DNA of 64,000 nt from a bacterium (GCA_013154095.1 JAADDD010000003.1:62001-126000); one strand, 5' to 3'. Numbered from the stretch's first letter, positions 1 to 9,253 are shown. Notes: generated from the sequence alone by a model not told the origin. Numbers and translations are program-made.

Positions 1-1244
1 ATTTACGCAAACATTTTCATGTTCTGCAAGTAACAGCAGGCCTACCAGCTTATTATCTTTTCACTCGTATCCTCGATATTATTAGAGCACGCCTAAACGC
101 TCTTGGTATTGGTGGCATTACAGTTGGAACATGGAGCAACAAGTACATCATCATCGAGGCTCCGCTTTCTGTTAAGTCTCAGCTCAAGAAAGTGCTAGAA
201 CTCGGCAAGTTCGAGATTCGCGTGAACAATGTCACTGTCGCTACCGGCAAGGACGTAATACCTTCTTCGGTTATTGTGCGGGAAGACGAGAACGGGTACT
301 GGGGAGTAGACTTCATGCTCACGCAAGCCGCGGCCCGCAAGCTGCTGCAAGTAGTACGCCAGTTCCACTACAACGTTACTATTTCTATGGTCTTCGAGAA
401 CCGCACAATTTTCAGTGCTCGACCAGCTCCAGAACTTCTGGCTGCCTGGAAAGCAGGCAAGCTTGTCACTGCGTTCAGGGCGATCACTGGACCTGAAGGA
501 TACTTTGAGGTCAGGGCAGCGAACTGCAGCGAGACAGTGTTTTATGATCTGGGAGCCAGGTACGTGAAGCAGCTAGGAAAACACCTTTACGGAGTCTATT
601 TTTCTCGTCCGGTAACTTCTTCTTGGCTGAAACAGCAGCTAGAAAAAGCAGGCTGCCAAGTGTATTCAGTGGTTTCGAGCGAAGAAAAGGCAAAAGAACT
701 TGCACTCGCCCTGCGGTCTGGTGCACTGCCAGTTAAGCCAGTAGTGCTTGCAGTATATTACGTCGAGCCTGTACTAGCAAAAGAAATTCGCCGCGCAGTG
801 ATTGCCCTATTCCTGGCAGCATTTCTTGGAGTATTTATTGTAGTGTATCTTCGCTACAGGAAAACTCGCTACGTGTTGCCTATTTATCTTACACTTATAA
901 TGGAAATTGTGATAATTCTAGGCATTGCTAGCATCATTAACTGGGTAATAGATATTCCAGCAATAGTTGGTTTACTAATGGTAGTTGCTACGGGAATTAA
1001 CGACCAGATAGTAATACTAGATGAGCTGTTGTTTGGGAAGAAGGTGAAAAGAAGCATCAAGGAAGCTTTCTTCATTATTTATATGTGTGCCGCAGCTACA
1101 ATAGCCACTATATTTCCGCTTTTCTGGATCTACCAGTTCAGGGGCTTTGCGCTCACAACAACGCTTGGCATTTTGGTGGCCGTGTTTATTACCAGGCCAG
1201 CGTACGCAGAAATAGCTGAAAAATTATTTAGGCTGAGCAGGTGA
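1..1244 (+). CDS. secD: Protein-export membrane protein SecD, 5'-truncated by the window edge
   Basis: Accessory subunit of the Sec translocon, thought to help release and fold translocated proteins on the outer face. The frame is open from base 3 and upstream codons continue the homology (RARLNALGIGG, then IIIEAP), so the GTG at 192 is not the true start. The visible part has the extracytoplasmic P1-type region followed by five membrane segments, with the conserved IPAIVGL and GINDQIVILDE stretch in the fourth SecD helix. secF is not in the window and may lie upstream. The surface-protein operon that follows on the same strand is a plausible client set (inference). Confidence 0.9.
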   Translation, partial: LRKHFHVLQVTAGLPAYYLFTRILDIIRARLNALGIGGITVGTWSNKYIIIEAPLSVKSQLKKVLELGKFEIRVNNVTVATGKDVIPSSVIVREDENGYWGVDFMLTQAAARKLLQVVRQFHYNVTISMVFENRTIFSARPAPELLAAWKAGKLVTAFRAITGPEGYFEVRAANCSETVFYDLGARYVKQLGKHLYGVYFSRPVTSSWLKQQLEKAGCQVYSVVSSEEKAKELALALRSGALPVKPVVLAVYYVEPVLAKEIRRAVIALFLAAFLGVFIVVYLRYRKTRYVLPIYLTLIMEIVIILGIASIINWVIDIPAIVGLLMVVATGINDQIVILDELLFGKKVKRSIKEAFFIIYMCAAATIATIFPLFWIYQFRGFALTTTLGILVAVFITRPAYAEIAEKLFRLSR

Positions 1245-1260
1245 AGTAAGTAAGAGGAGC

Positions 1261-1485
1261 ATGCTTATAGCTTACATTGCAGGCATAGCTGCACTTAATG
1301 TAGCCTTGATTTTCCTGCTCTCTTACTTGTTTTATGGACCTTTGTACGATGCTCTTTCTTCGCGGCTAAACATTCCAGACAGCTTGTACATGCTGCTAGT
1401 TTCTGCAGTGATAGGCACAGTAATAACATTAATAGATGCGCTTGTAGTGATAGTATGGCTGCTAACAGCTATTACAAGCATATAA
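1261..1485 (+). CDS. Small two-span membrane protein, unknown
   Basis: 74 residues, almost entirely two hydrophobic helices (residues about 3-25 and 43-70) separated by a short polar loop. No family is recognised. It starts 16 bases after secD and its end overlaps the next gene by 31 bases, so it is probably cotranscribed with the two large surface-protein genes. It could be a partner or assembly factor for them (inference). Confidence 0.6.
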   Translation: MLIAYIAGIAALNVALIFLLSYLFYGPLYDALSSRLNIPDSLYMLLVSAVIGTVITLIDALVVIVWLLTAITSI

Positions 1486-3440
1486 TTTTCTTTTTTGCCT
1501 TCTTTTTTCTTCTTCCAGCAGCTTATGCTACACACTACAAAAATTTCACCTATACTTTATCTTATAACCAAGTAACAAGAATTGCCGGTACATTTTATCC
1601 TTGGATAGCAAAAGGAAACTGGATAGTACTGGTTGGTCATAAGCAAAGTTTATGGATAGGCAAAAAGCAGGGTAAAAACTACATTATCTTGCCTCAAGGT
1701 ACGCAAGGGGTTCTCTGGAATGGAGTGGTTAATCCTGCTTACTTTGGCCGCAAGCAGCCAACGCCGTTTCTTGCCAGCATACAGCTAGGTCTCAGCCTGT
1801 CTCCGCCCTACTCCGTGTATGCCGAGAGTGTGACCGCGCAGAATTACTGGGACAAGAGTGCAGTGGAAATATTCCATACTGGTGTAGATACCGGCCTTTT
1901 CTTGATCTCGCTCGGCATCAGCATGGGAGGACTGCGCGGCTTCAGCGACGTAGAGTGGAACATCTTCAAGCGACTCAGCGGAATAAGGAGAGTTGCGCTG
2001 AAGGATGCACTGCGAGGTCTGCTCTCTAGACTGCGCAGGTTTTTCTTCGAGGACTTACCAGAAAAAATATCTACATTAGCAAAAAACGTAAATAAGGCTG
2101 CCTTAAAGCAGCTAGCGAAAAAATTGCTTGCTCGTGGACTGTTCTTGGCGTCTATGAAACTAGCAGATTACTTTGCAGGCATGGGACTTGAGCAGTTGGT
2201 CCATATAGGCACAGAGAACGGCTTCAAGGACTCCTACTTTGCCTACATCAGCGACAATCATCCAGCAGTGCTCATGGCAATGGAAACGTACAAGTCAAAC
2301 AACTGGGAGACTGTAATTTCTAGTCCGTGGGAGCAGTTCTTCAGCCAGTGGTTTATCCACATTCCTGGTCTCACGACAAAGCTGAAGGCATTCTTCAGGA
2401 CGGCTGGTCCAAGGTACACGCTTGTGTATGATCTGGGAGCAGAGCAGCCAGCAACGCTGGTAATGAAATACTCGCACCGCAAAATAGTCTTCTGGGGAAA
2501 AAACATTGGACTAATTTCTCGAACTACACTCACCGCTTTCAGAGGAGACACTCCTTATGTGCAGGCGCTACAAGAAATAGCGCAGGAAATAAATTCCAAG
2601 TATAATTTTTCGGTGTATCCTACTGTGCTGCTGAACAACTTCTATAACTCGCCTGTGAGGCTGCCTAACTCGTACTTTGACGAGATCAACAACAAAGGAT
2701 TAATGAAATTGCTGCAAGAAAATATAAACTACGGAGAGAACCCTGCAAAGATATTATACTATGCGCACTTAACAAAGCAAGACTACTTTTCTCATAGTCC
2801 AGGATTCTGGGGAAGAGTTGAGCGCGGGTTGTTTGCTGCACTAGGCATTGGCGGCGGCGCAGCAGTAGTCTATGTTGGAGTGATGCTTGCGCTGGCCGCA
2901 ACAGGCATTGGCGCAATCTTCGTGGTTGCTGGTCTTCTAGCTATTGGCATTGCAGGTATGATTGCAGGCGGAGCAGAGGCTGCTTCGGCTATGCAGTCCT
3001 GGGAGATAAACAATATTGTGCTCGTCCCTGCAAGCGCTGGCGTGCTCCAGGCAACTCTAGGAGGAAAAATAAAAGCAAGAACATTCTATATATGCGCAAG
3101 AATATACAGTGCGCTTTCATCTATTGGAGGGCAAGCTAACATAACCAAAATAGATGAAGTGTGCTCGAAGTTCGCCAACCATGTTGACCAGTTTCTGCTA
3201 ACAGTAGTAAAGAAACTGAACAATCCTTTCCTTCGCCCATTGCTTCGAATGTTCAAGCTAAATCTCACAAAAATCGAGGAAGGCTTGCAGCGTAGCACTT
3301 TGCCGCTAACGCTTGACTGGTATTACTACTATCCTGCTACTGCTGTATACCTGCCAAGAGTTTCCTACGGACAAATAGAATATGTGTGTCTAGATAATTA
3401 CAGCTGCTTTACTGGAAAGAACAACAAGGTGAAAAAATGA
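1455..3440 (+). CDS. Large exported/membrane protein with glycine-zipper hydrophobic hairpin, unknown
   Basis: 661 residues. An N-terminal signal-type helix (residues about 8-26, ending PAAYA) precedes a long ectodomain with scattered N-glycosylation sequons. Residues about 457-512 form a long Gly/Ala-rich hydrophobic stretch (GIGGGAAVVYVGVM, then TGIGAIFVVAGLLAIGIAG), consistent with a tight two-helix membrane hairpin. A basic amphipathic region at about 175-240 (RRVALKDALRGLLSRLRRFF) could also touch membranes. No homologue is recognised. Its end overlaps the next gene as ATGA, implying translational coupling. A pore-like or host-contact role is speculation. Confidence 0.75.
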   Translation: MAANSYYKHIIFFFAFFFLLPAAYATHYKNFTYTLSYNQVTRIAGTFYPWIAKGNWIVLVGHKQSLWIGKKQGKNYIILPQGTQGVLWNGVVNPAYFGRKQPTPFLASIQLGLSLSPPYSVYAESVTAQNYWDKSAVEIFHTGVDTGLFLISLGISMGGLRGFSDVEWNIFKRLSGIRRVALKDALRGLLSRLRRFFFEDLPEKISTLAKNVNKAALKQLAKKLLARGLFLASMKLADYFAGMGLEQLVHIGTENGFKDSYFAYISDNHPAVLMAMETYKSNNWETVISSPWEQFFSQWFIHIPGLTTKLKAFFRTAGPRYTLVYDLGAEQPATLVMKYSHRKIVFWGKNIGLISRTTLTAFRGDTPYVQALQEIAQEINSKYNFSVYPTVLLNNFYNSPVRLPNSYFDEINNKGLMKLLQENINYGENPAKILYYAHLTKQDYFSHSPGFWGRVERGLFAALGIGGGAAVVYVGVMLALAATGIGAIFVVAGLLAIGIAGMIAGGAEAASAMQSWEINNIVLVPASAGVLQATLGGKIKARTFYICARIYSALSSIGGQANITKIDEVCSKFANHVDQFLLTVVKKLNNPFLRPLLRMFKLNLTKIEEGLQRSTLPLTLDWYYYYPATAVYLPRVSYGQIEYVCLDNYSCFTGKNNKVKK

Positions 3441-6247
3441 AAGTCGCTCTGTTAGTTCTTGCTGCTGTGATTTGTGCACAGCTAGCCTTTACATTGATCA
3501 GTTATGTTCCTCCACAGCTGGAGAGGCAGGGCGTTTACTATTACTGGTGCTGGGGAAGCTGCACTTTCTTGATGTGCAACCCTGCAGCAAATTACAGCTA
3601 CGCTGGAAGCTACACGCTCCAGCTTGGCAGTACTACAGTGCAGTTCATTCCGGTCGCGGGTACGAGAGAATACAAGATTGTGGTCAATGGGCAGTTCTGC
3701 GGATACTTGCTGCCTCCAGCAGGAGATCCTTGTCCAGTAGCAATGATCGACACCGTTGGGCTCAACCTTGTGTTGGCACAAGTAGAACTGCTGAGTAGTT
3801 CTCCTGCTTGCAGACTACTGAGCAAGATCAGCGTCCTCTCTCCTAATTCTAAGATAAACGCAACAAGAAAAGTTCCGCAGCCAAACATCTCTGCAGTACT
3901 GCTAAGAATAAGCTCCGGATATAACCGCACCATTTATAATAATATTAGTGCAGAAGTCGAGGCAAGCGTGCAGCTAGTGCAGCCGTTGCCGTGCGGTAGA
4001 CTAGTACTCGGAGAACACCTCCACGGCAAGTACCGCAGCACCGAGCAGTACACCTACATCTACAAGTGCACCGCAGTCTACAAGTTATATACCTCTAAGC
4101 TAGAGCAAGCTGCCGGCAAACCAGTAGCCCAGCTACTCCAGGAATATAAGCACAAGTTACTAGCAAGAAGTTGTCAGCTGGCAAGAGTAAAGGTTAATAG
4201 CAGCACAAAGCAGCAACTAAACTATTCTGCTGATCTGAGACTAGAAGCTGCTCAGGGCTACAAGCTGTTCGTAAACTGCCAAGGTAATTCTTGTCAGTGC
4301 TGCCTGCCTTCAGCAAATGCAACTCCTGAAAACTACTTGCTCGCAAGCGTACAGCATCTGCTGGTGTATCGCTTCGAGACGCCTGTAACATGGAAGTTTC
4401 TTGAGCCAAGCAATCTTGCCGGAACAAACATTTCTGCAGTCAATGTTTCTCGCTTGCTCCACCTGCTGCTCAAGCAAAATATCTCTGCTGTAGAGCTAGA
4501 AGCAGAACCTAGTCAAGGCAAGCATGTACTGGCCTACGACATCATCGATCCGAAGTGCCGTGTAGTGCTAGCCAGCGTCTACGTTGACCTGGCCAGCAGA
4601 ATTACGCGGCTCAAGCTAGCCTGGGGCTACAGTCCAAAGAACTGCAGCGTTCGAGAATATAAGATCTGCACCATTAAGGGCGCTCTGTTGCCTCGTGTAG
4701 TGGTTTCCGTGAACAAGACAAAAACGCGGGTAATCCAGCAAAATGGCAGCAAGACAGTGCTTGCAGTACTACCTTGCGGAGAGCTTGTCTACGAGAACTA
4801 CAGCTACACAGAGGCTAGTGCAGGAAAGAACATTACCAAAAGCGTTAATAGACTAGTGTTTGTTCCGGCGAAAAAGTTCTGTGCTAGCTTCTTGCAGTGC
4901 TGCAGAGGAGGCCAGTGCAAGCAACTAGTTTTCAGCTTTCCTCCTGGCACATGTCCAGTAGTCATCAAAAACGCTACCGCTATTATTAATATCGGACAAC
5001 AGGGAATAGAAAAAATAGTGGTTAATTTAGCGGGCAAGAACTACAGCATTTACTACAGTTCCGGACAGACTACTTCTTGCTTCTGCAAGCGAGCAAACAA
5101 GACAGTGACAGCGCAGCCAAACACCGAGCTTGCCTCGCTGGAAGCTATCCTGAAGCACGAGCACGATAAGGTAACTGGTGTACCAGTGGTCATTGACATT
5201 GCTGGCTGTGCTAGAATAATAATAGAAAATAATACATTGAATTATACAATATTGTCTTCTTGTCCGTATAGTGTGCTGCCAAGGAAGAGCTTCACCGCGC
5301 CGGGATACTGTACTGCAAGCATCGGCAAGTTGCCAGCCAAACAGAGCAACTACTACATTATTCGCTGCTATGCCTTCAAGCTACCGTTCCTTACTATTGC
5401 CTACAACTCGCAGCACTTGTACATTTGCAGCATAAAGACCTGCCAAGAACTTAAAGGTAAGCTGAACTGGATATTTCTCTCCTCTGCTAATGGCTGGAAA
5501 AAGATCGTGAAGAACGCTTCTGGAGTGTACACTAGCCAGCGTCTCGTGTACTCGATGAAGCGTGCGCTCACAGAAGATATCTGTAGCTTGGCAGCAAGCG
5601 GCAAGCCAGTCTACGTAGTCTATTACCAGCACTCTTGGTGGCTTGCACTGCCCCTGAGCAGGGATACTGCAAAATATTTCATGGACTATGGAGCAGGCAC
5701 AACCGTCGTTGACCTTGCAGGTCACTGGTTCTTGCTCTTCTCTCGTGCTTATTTAGTAGACCAGCAGCACAACGAGAAGCTGCTCTACTTGCAGGAAGTT
5801 ACTCCTGGAGCATATGCCGCAATTATTAGGATTGCAGATCCAGCATACAGTCTCAAGCTGCAGAAAGCGGCAACAGGAGTTTATCGCGTGCAAGGACTAA
5901 CTATTCAGTGCAGCAACAGTACATGGAAGGTGCAGACTCCAGGCGGAGAATACTACTTGTTGGCAGTCTTTGGAAGAAATGGTACAGCCATAAAGTATGA
6001 GGCAGGCCAAATTACAGTGGAGCGACTAGGCGCTAGACTGCCGAGTGCAGCAAAGCAGGGAGTCTACGTGAACTCTTCCGGCGACTTGGTGTTCGGCAAG
6101 CCAGACGCGTATCTTGGACCAGGAAGAGGAGCACTGGTAGCTGCGCACACTGCCAGTTTCAGCTTTCCGTTCATAGCAGATAATGCCTGGGAGCTAGTGC
6201 TACTGGTACTGCTGGCAGCTGCCTTACTCTGCTTCAGGAAGACCTAG
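3437..6247 (+). CDS. Giant Cys-rich, glycosylation-rich surface protein with C-terminal anchor
   Basis: 936 residues. Signal peptide at residues about 3-20, a very large ectodomain dense in Cys and N-X-S/T sequons, and a C-terminal membrane anchor (WELVLLVLLAAALLC) followed by four residues, RKT at the end. Two similar modules lie about 261 residues apart: LPCGRLV and LPCGELV are 783 bases apart, and the downstream SCQC and SCFC landmarks about 786 bases apart, suggesting a tandem domain duplication. The architecture fits an S-layer-like or host-attachment protein, but no family is recognised. The last 14 bases overlap the convergent prefoldin gene. Confidence 0.8.
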   Translation: MKVALLVLAAVICAQLAFTLISYVPPQLERQGVYYYWCWGSCTFLMCNPAANYSYAGSYTLQLGSTTVQFIPVAGTREYKIVVNGQFCGYLLPPAGDPCPVAMIDTVGLNLVLAQVELLSSSPACRLLSKISVLSPNSKINATRKVPQPNISAVLLRISSGYNRTIYNNISAEVEASVQLVQPLPCGRLVLGEHLHGKYRSTEQYTYIYKCTAVYKLYTSKLEQAAGKPVAQLLQEYKHKLLARSCQLARVKVNSSTKQQLNYSADLRLEAAQGYKLFVNCQGNSCQCCLPSANATPENYLLASVQHLLVYRFETPVTWKFLEPSNLAGTNISAVNVSRLLHLLLKQNISAVELEAEPSQGKHVLAYDIIDPKCRVVLASVYVDLASRITRLKLAWGYSPKNCSVREYKICTIKGALLPRVVVSVNKTKTRVIQQNGSKTVLAVLPCGELVYENYSYTEASAGKNITKSVNRLVFVPAKKFCASFLQCCRGGQCKQLVFSFPPGTCPVVIKNATAIINIGQQGIEKIVVNLAGKNYSIYYSSGQTTSCFCKRANKTVTAQPNTELASLEAILKHEHDKVTGVPVVIDIAGCARIIIENNTLNYTILSSCPYSVLPRKSFTAPGYCTASIGKLPAKQSNYYIIRCYAFKLPFLTIAYNSQHLYICSIKTCQELKGKLNWIFLSSANGWKKIVKNASGVYTSQRLVYSMKRALTEDICSLAASGKPVYVVYYQHSWWLALPLSRDTAKYFMDYGAGTTVVDLAGHWFLLFSRAYLVDQQHNEKLLYLQEVTPGAYAAIIRIADPAYSLKLQKAATGVYRVQGLTIQCSNSTWKVQTPGGEYYLLAVFGRNGTAIKYEAGQITVERLGARLPSAAKQGVYVNSSGDLVFGKPDAYLGPGRGALVAAHTASFSFPFIADNAWELVLLVLLAAALLCFRKT

Positions 6248-6650
6248 ACAGGCTGGAAATTTCTGCTGCCAGCTTCTTGTACTCCTGTATTAGCTTTTCT
6301 TTTTCCTTTTCTGCTGCTGTCAGCCTTTCTTCTAGTTTTTCAATGTTTTCTTTTACCAGTTTCTCTGCTTCTTCTATGTCCTGCTCAATGAATATAACAG
6401 GATCGATCTTTACGAGCAACTTTTCTTGCAGCCTTGGAACTGCCTTAAGGTAAATTCCAGCGCCCAAATTCACGTAAACTTCTTTTTCTTCTCCTTTTTC
6501 TTTTAGCTGTTTCAGTTTTTCTAGCATTGCTGCAACAGCTAAAAGACTGTCTTTAATTGTTTGCAGTTCTTGCAGCTGACGCTCTAGTAGTAGTATTTCT
6601 TGCCGTAGCGCTTCTAGCCTGTGCAGCTTTTCGCGTAGATCTTTGTCCAT
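6234..6650 (-). CDS. pfdA: Prefoldin alpha subunit
   Basis: 138 residues, the usual family length. Two long coiled-coil helices (residues about 1-45 and 92-135) flank the short beta region with the family signature NLGAGIYLKA. Prefoldin is a hexameric cytosolic chaperone that holds unfolded proteins for the thermosome. It is last in the minus-strand translation operon, 5 bases after aIF6. Many archaea have L18Ae (LX) between aIF6 and pfdA; here there is no room for it. Confidence 0.9.
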   Translation of the reverse strand: MDKDLREKLHRLEALRQEILLLERQLQELQTIKDSLLAVAAMLEKLKQLKEKGEEKEVYVNLGAGIYLKAVPRLQEKLLVKIDPVIFIEQDIEEAEKLVKENIEKLEERLTAAEKEKEKLIQEYKKLAAEISSLSRSS

Positions 6651-6655
6651 GTATT

Positions 6656-7312
6656 TCAGCCTAGGATGCTCTCATACTCTACAGGAGTTGTGAGCGCTCC
6701 CAGCAAGATACCCCTAGAATTATACACTATGCCCGACTTGATAAAGTACGAGCCCTTGTTGACGGTCACGAAGCGCAGTTCCTGCAGACCAAGCCGCTGC
6801 TTAAAGTACTTTGCCTCGTCTTTGGAGAAAACTGGAGAAACCAGCAGCTTCTCTTGCATAGGAAGCAAGTACTGGGCAAAAATATCTACAGGTCCTAACC
6901 TTACGCGCTCTACTTCTACGCCTAGCATCTTGCGCATTTCCTGCTCTAGCTGCTCGCTGTACAAGTAAGACAGCAGCACGACGTTTTTGTGTACAAGAAT
7001 AGTGTTAGCAATGACATTTACTGGACTGTCTACTACATAAATTGCCATGTCCAGTTCTTGCCTTAACTGGTTAAGTTCTTGTTCATCGTAAATATTGGAA
7101 ACCAGCACGTAATTATCAGTAAGAATAGTAAAAGCTCCTAGAATATCGTAGCCACCAGCAGAAATTTCTACTAGATTTGTCCTCAAAGTATTTTCTATTA
7201 TCTTTTTTGTTTCTTCTGGTAAGTTTCTAGGAATTAAAGTATAGTCGTCGTTGGTTGCCAGATAAAGCCCAACTGCAGGATCTTCGAAAATCTTGAGCAA
7301 GCGTGCATGCAT
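6656..7312 (-). CDS. eif6: Translation initiation factor aIF6
   Basis: 218 residues, full length for the five-fold pseudosymmetric pentein fold. Repeats such as GLYLATNDDYTLIPRNL, DILGAFTILTDNYVLVS and ILLGALTTPVEYESI are visible. aIF6 binds the 50S subunit and prevents premature joining with 30S. It directly follows L31e (stop and start at the shared junction base 7312), in the conserved archaeal L39e-L31e-aIF6-pfdA order. Confidence 0.95.
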   Translation of the reverse strand: MHARLLKIFEDPAVGLYLATNDDYTLIPRNLPEETKKIIENTLRTNLVEISAGGYDILGAFTILTDNYVLVSNIYDEQELNQLRQELDMAIYVVDSPVNVIANTILVHKNVVLLSYLYSEQLEQEMRKMLGVEVERVRLGPVDIFAQYLLPMQEKLLVSPVFSKDEAKYFKQRLGLQELRFVTVNKGSYFIKSGIVYNSRGILLGALTTPVEYESILG

Positions 7313-7590
7313 TATTCTACTAATTCTACTTTTACCGTACCATCTGCAAACTTTGCTACCTTAAAGGTAATTTTCGTAGGCAGCCTTCCCTTACCTACAG
7401 AGAATATTTTTTCTGAAATTTTTGGATCCAGCTTTATCTTTTTCTCGTCGTCTACATGGAGATGCCTGCGAACAAACTGGCGAATGTACTTGATAGCTCT
7501 GTTTTTTCTCTGCGTGCGCGGAATGCCGAGCTCTACTATGCGCTGACGAATGTAAATAGTATATATGCGCTCGAGCACAGGCTCGCTCAT
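7312..7590 (-). CDS. rpl31e: Ribosomal protein L31e
   Basis: 92 residues, normal size for archaeal L31e. The family pattern is visible in ERIYTIYIRQRIVELG, then RKNRAIKYIRQFVRRHL and the basic, charged C-terminal half. It is a component of the 50S subunit near the exit tunnel. The start ATG overlaps the TGA of L39e, indicating coupled translation. Confidence 0.93.
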   Translation of the reverse strand: MSEPVLERIYTIYIRQRIVELGIPRTQRKNRAIKYIRQFVRRHLHVDDEKKIKLDPKISEKIFSVGKGRLPTKITFKVAKFADGTVKVELVE

Positions 7591-7766
7591 ACTTTCAGCC
7601 TAGCACCTCTGCGCCAAGACCAGCGCCTGCGCATGAAAACCCTGCGCCAGCCATGCAGACCTCCTAGACCAAACTTCCTGAGCAGCGCCCACGGAGGCAT
7701 GCCTTCGGCGTACTTGCGCATAGCATTCAAGCGCATTTTTCTGGCAACGTGCTTATTCCTTGCCAT
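7587..7766 (-). CDS. rpl39e: Ribosomal protein L39e (small gene)
   Basis: 59 residues read directly from the minus strand: MARNKHVARKMRLNAMRK, PPWALLRKFG, and a basic end RRRWSWRRGARLKV. This matches L39e, which lines the 50S exit tunnel. It is somewhat longer than the usual roughly 50 residues, with a Gly-rich insert after PPWALLRKFG. The stop overlaps the start of L31e (ATGA), and the start is 11 bases after the GluRS stop, so the operon is continuous. Confidence 0.88.
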   Translation of the reverse strand: MARNKHVARKMRLNAMRKYAEGMPPWALLRKFGLGGLHGWRRVFMRRRWSWRRGARLKV

Positions 7767-7777
7767 TGCTTTCCCCT

Positions 7778-9250
7778 TTAATCATGAGTAAAGATAAAGC
7801 GCGCTAGACCTGGCTGTTTTTCTTCTAGCCGAGCAAAGCCAAACCTTTCAAATTGAACTACTTGTCCTATATTTAAATCTTCGATGCTAGGTTCTCCTAC
7901 ACCTTCCAGCAAGCTAGCATCTGGCATGAGCACCTGCACGCGGATGCAGCGTTTTGCAGGCACCCAGTGATATTTAGGCAGCTTCAGCTGCTTAGCGACC
8001 TGATACTCCAGCGAGTGAAACTCTGCAATGACTTCTTTTCCTACTTCTACTAGCTTTACATTGCACAGATCTTTCAGCCTGAAAAGATCTCCTGGACTGT
8101 GCTGCTGCATGTCTTGCCGCTCAACGTAGAACAGCAGCTCGTCGCCTTCCCACGACAGCGGAATTTTCCGTGTGCCCAGCTCTTGCCTGTGTGGATGATT
8201 CTTCAGCTCAACTTCTTGGAGCTCTTTAGGTGCGCCTTTTACCCTTAGAAGTACAGGTTCACGCACAAAGAAACGTCTATATGCTTGAGGATCTATTAAT
8301 TTTCTGTTAATTCCGAAAAGGTTATCCCAGGCCATTACTACATCTGCTTCTTTTAATCCGAGAGAAAGAATAAATTCTCTGATTGCTTCAGGCAAAATAC
8401 CTCTTCTTCTAAGAGCTTTGAGCGTGCCTGTTCTTGGATCATCCAGTCCTTGTATTTCTCCTCTTTTCCAGGCTTCTACTATTTTTGACTTGCTCATCCT
8501 GACGCCCTTGATGTGCAGCCTACCAATGTGAATGTACACGGGTGTTTGCCAGCCCATGTACTTGTAGATAAATCTCTGGAACTCGGTGTTTAGCAGGTGC
8601 TCCTTGCCGCGGATCACGTGCGTGATACCCATCATGTAATCGTCGACAGCCACGGAGAGATTCATTGTTGGCCATGCATGGTACTTGCTACCGACACGCG
8701 GGTGCTCAGCATCGATTACTCGCAGAATAACCCGTTCACGCAGAGCTGGATTAGGATGAGCAGGATCCATTTTTAAGATAACCACAGCCTCGCCTTCCTT
8801 ATAGTGTCCTTCTAGCATTTTGTCGAAGCGTTCTAGATGAACATTTTTTGGAAGTTCAGCGTCAGGAATGCTTTGTCCTAGTTTTCTGTAATAAATTAGC
8901 TGTTCTTCTGTTATTCTTTCTGCTACATATGCATAGCCTTTCTCTATTAATTGCCTGACAACAGAATAGTATATTTCTAGTCTGTCAGATTGGTAATATA
9001 CTTCGTGTACCTTCACCCCTAGCCACTCTAAATCTTCGCGTATCCAGTCGTAGGCTTCAGGAATGACCTTTCTCGGGTTAGTGTCAGCGTAGCGCAGAAT
9101 AAACCTGCCTTCGTAGCGCTTGGCGTACTCGTCCACGAGCACCACAATCCTGGCAGAGCCAAGGTGCAGTGGGCCGTCAGGGTTCGGCTCAAAGCGTAGG
9201 CGTACCTTGCCTTTCTCTGCTTGGGGCAATGGTGGAAGTTCCTTTGGCAT
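7778..9250 (-). CDS. gltX: Glutamyl-tRNA synthetase, archaeal type, lacking the usual N-terminal extension
   Basis: 490 residues. It charges tRNA with Glu; with GatD in the same window, it is probably non-discriminating and also makes Glu-tRNA(Gln) for GatDE. Class I signatures are clear: HIGH-like PNPDGPLHLG at about residue 22 and KMSKS-like VRMSKSK at about 250. The C-terminal half is the archaeal/eukaryal beta-barrel anticodon-binding type. Archaeal GluRS usually carries roughly 80-100 residues before the HIGH motif; here there are about 20, and the upstream RNase J stop at 9254 leaves no room for more. Confidence 0.93.
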   Translation of the reverse strand: MPKELPPLPQAEKGKVRLRFEPNPDGPLHLGSARIVVLVDEYAKRYEGRFILRYADTNPRKVIPEAYDWIREDLEWLGVKVHEVYYQSDRLEIYYSVVRQLIEKGYAYVAERITEEQLIYYRKLGQSIPDAELPKNVHLERFDKMLEGHYKEGEAVVILKMDPAHPNPALRERVILRVIDAEHPRVGSKYHAWPTMNLSVAVDDYMMGITHVIRGKEHLLNTEFQRFIYKYMGWQTPVYIHIGRLHIKGVRMSKSKIVEAWKRGEIQGLDDPRTGTLKALRRRGILPEAIREFILSLGLKEADVVMAWDNLFGINRKLIDPQAYRRFFVREPVLLRVKGAPKELQEVELKNHPHRQELGTRKIPLSWEGDELLFYVERQDMQQHSPGDLFRLKDLCNVKLVEVGKEVIAEFHSLEYQVAKQLKLPKYHWVPAKRCIRVQVLMPDASLLEGVGEPSIEDLNIGQVVQFERFGFARLEEKQPGLARFIFTHD

Positions 9251-9253
9251 GGC

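Noticed and set aside
192..1244. GTG at 192 as the start of secD
   Set aside because: The frame is open to the window edge and the upstream residues continue SecD homology.
3472..3933. Overlapping 100-residue reading frames on both strands inside the 936-residue gene
   Set aside because: They have no signal, family or ribosome-binding support and are shadows of the large coding frame.
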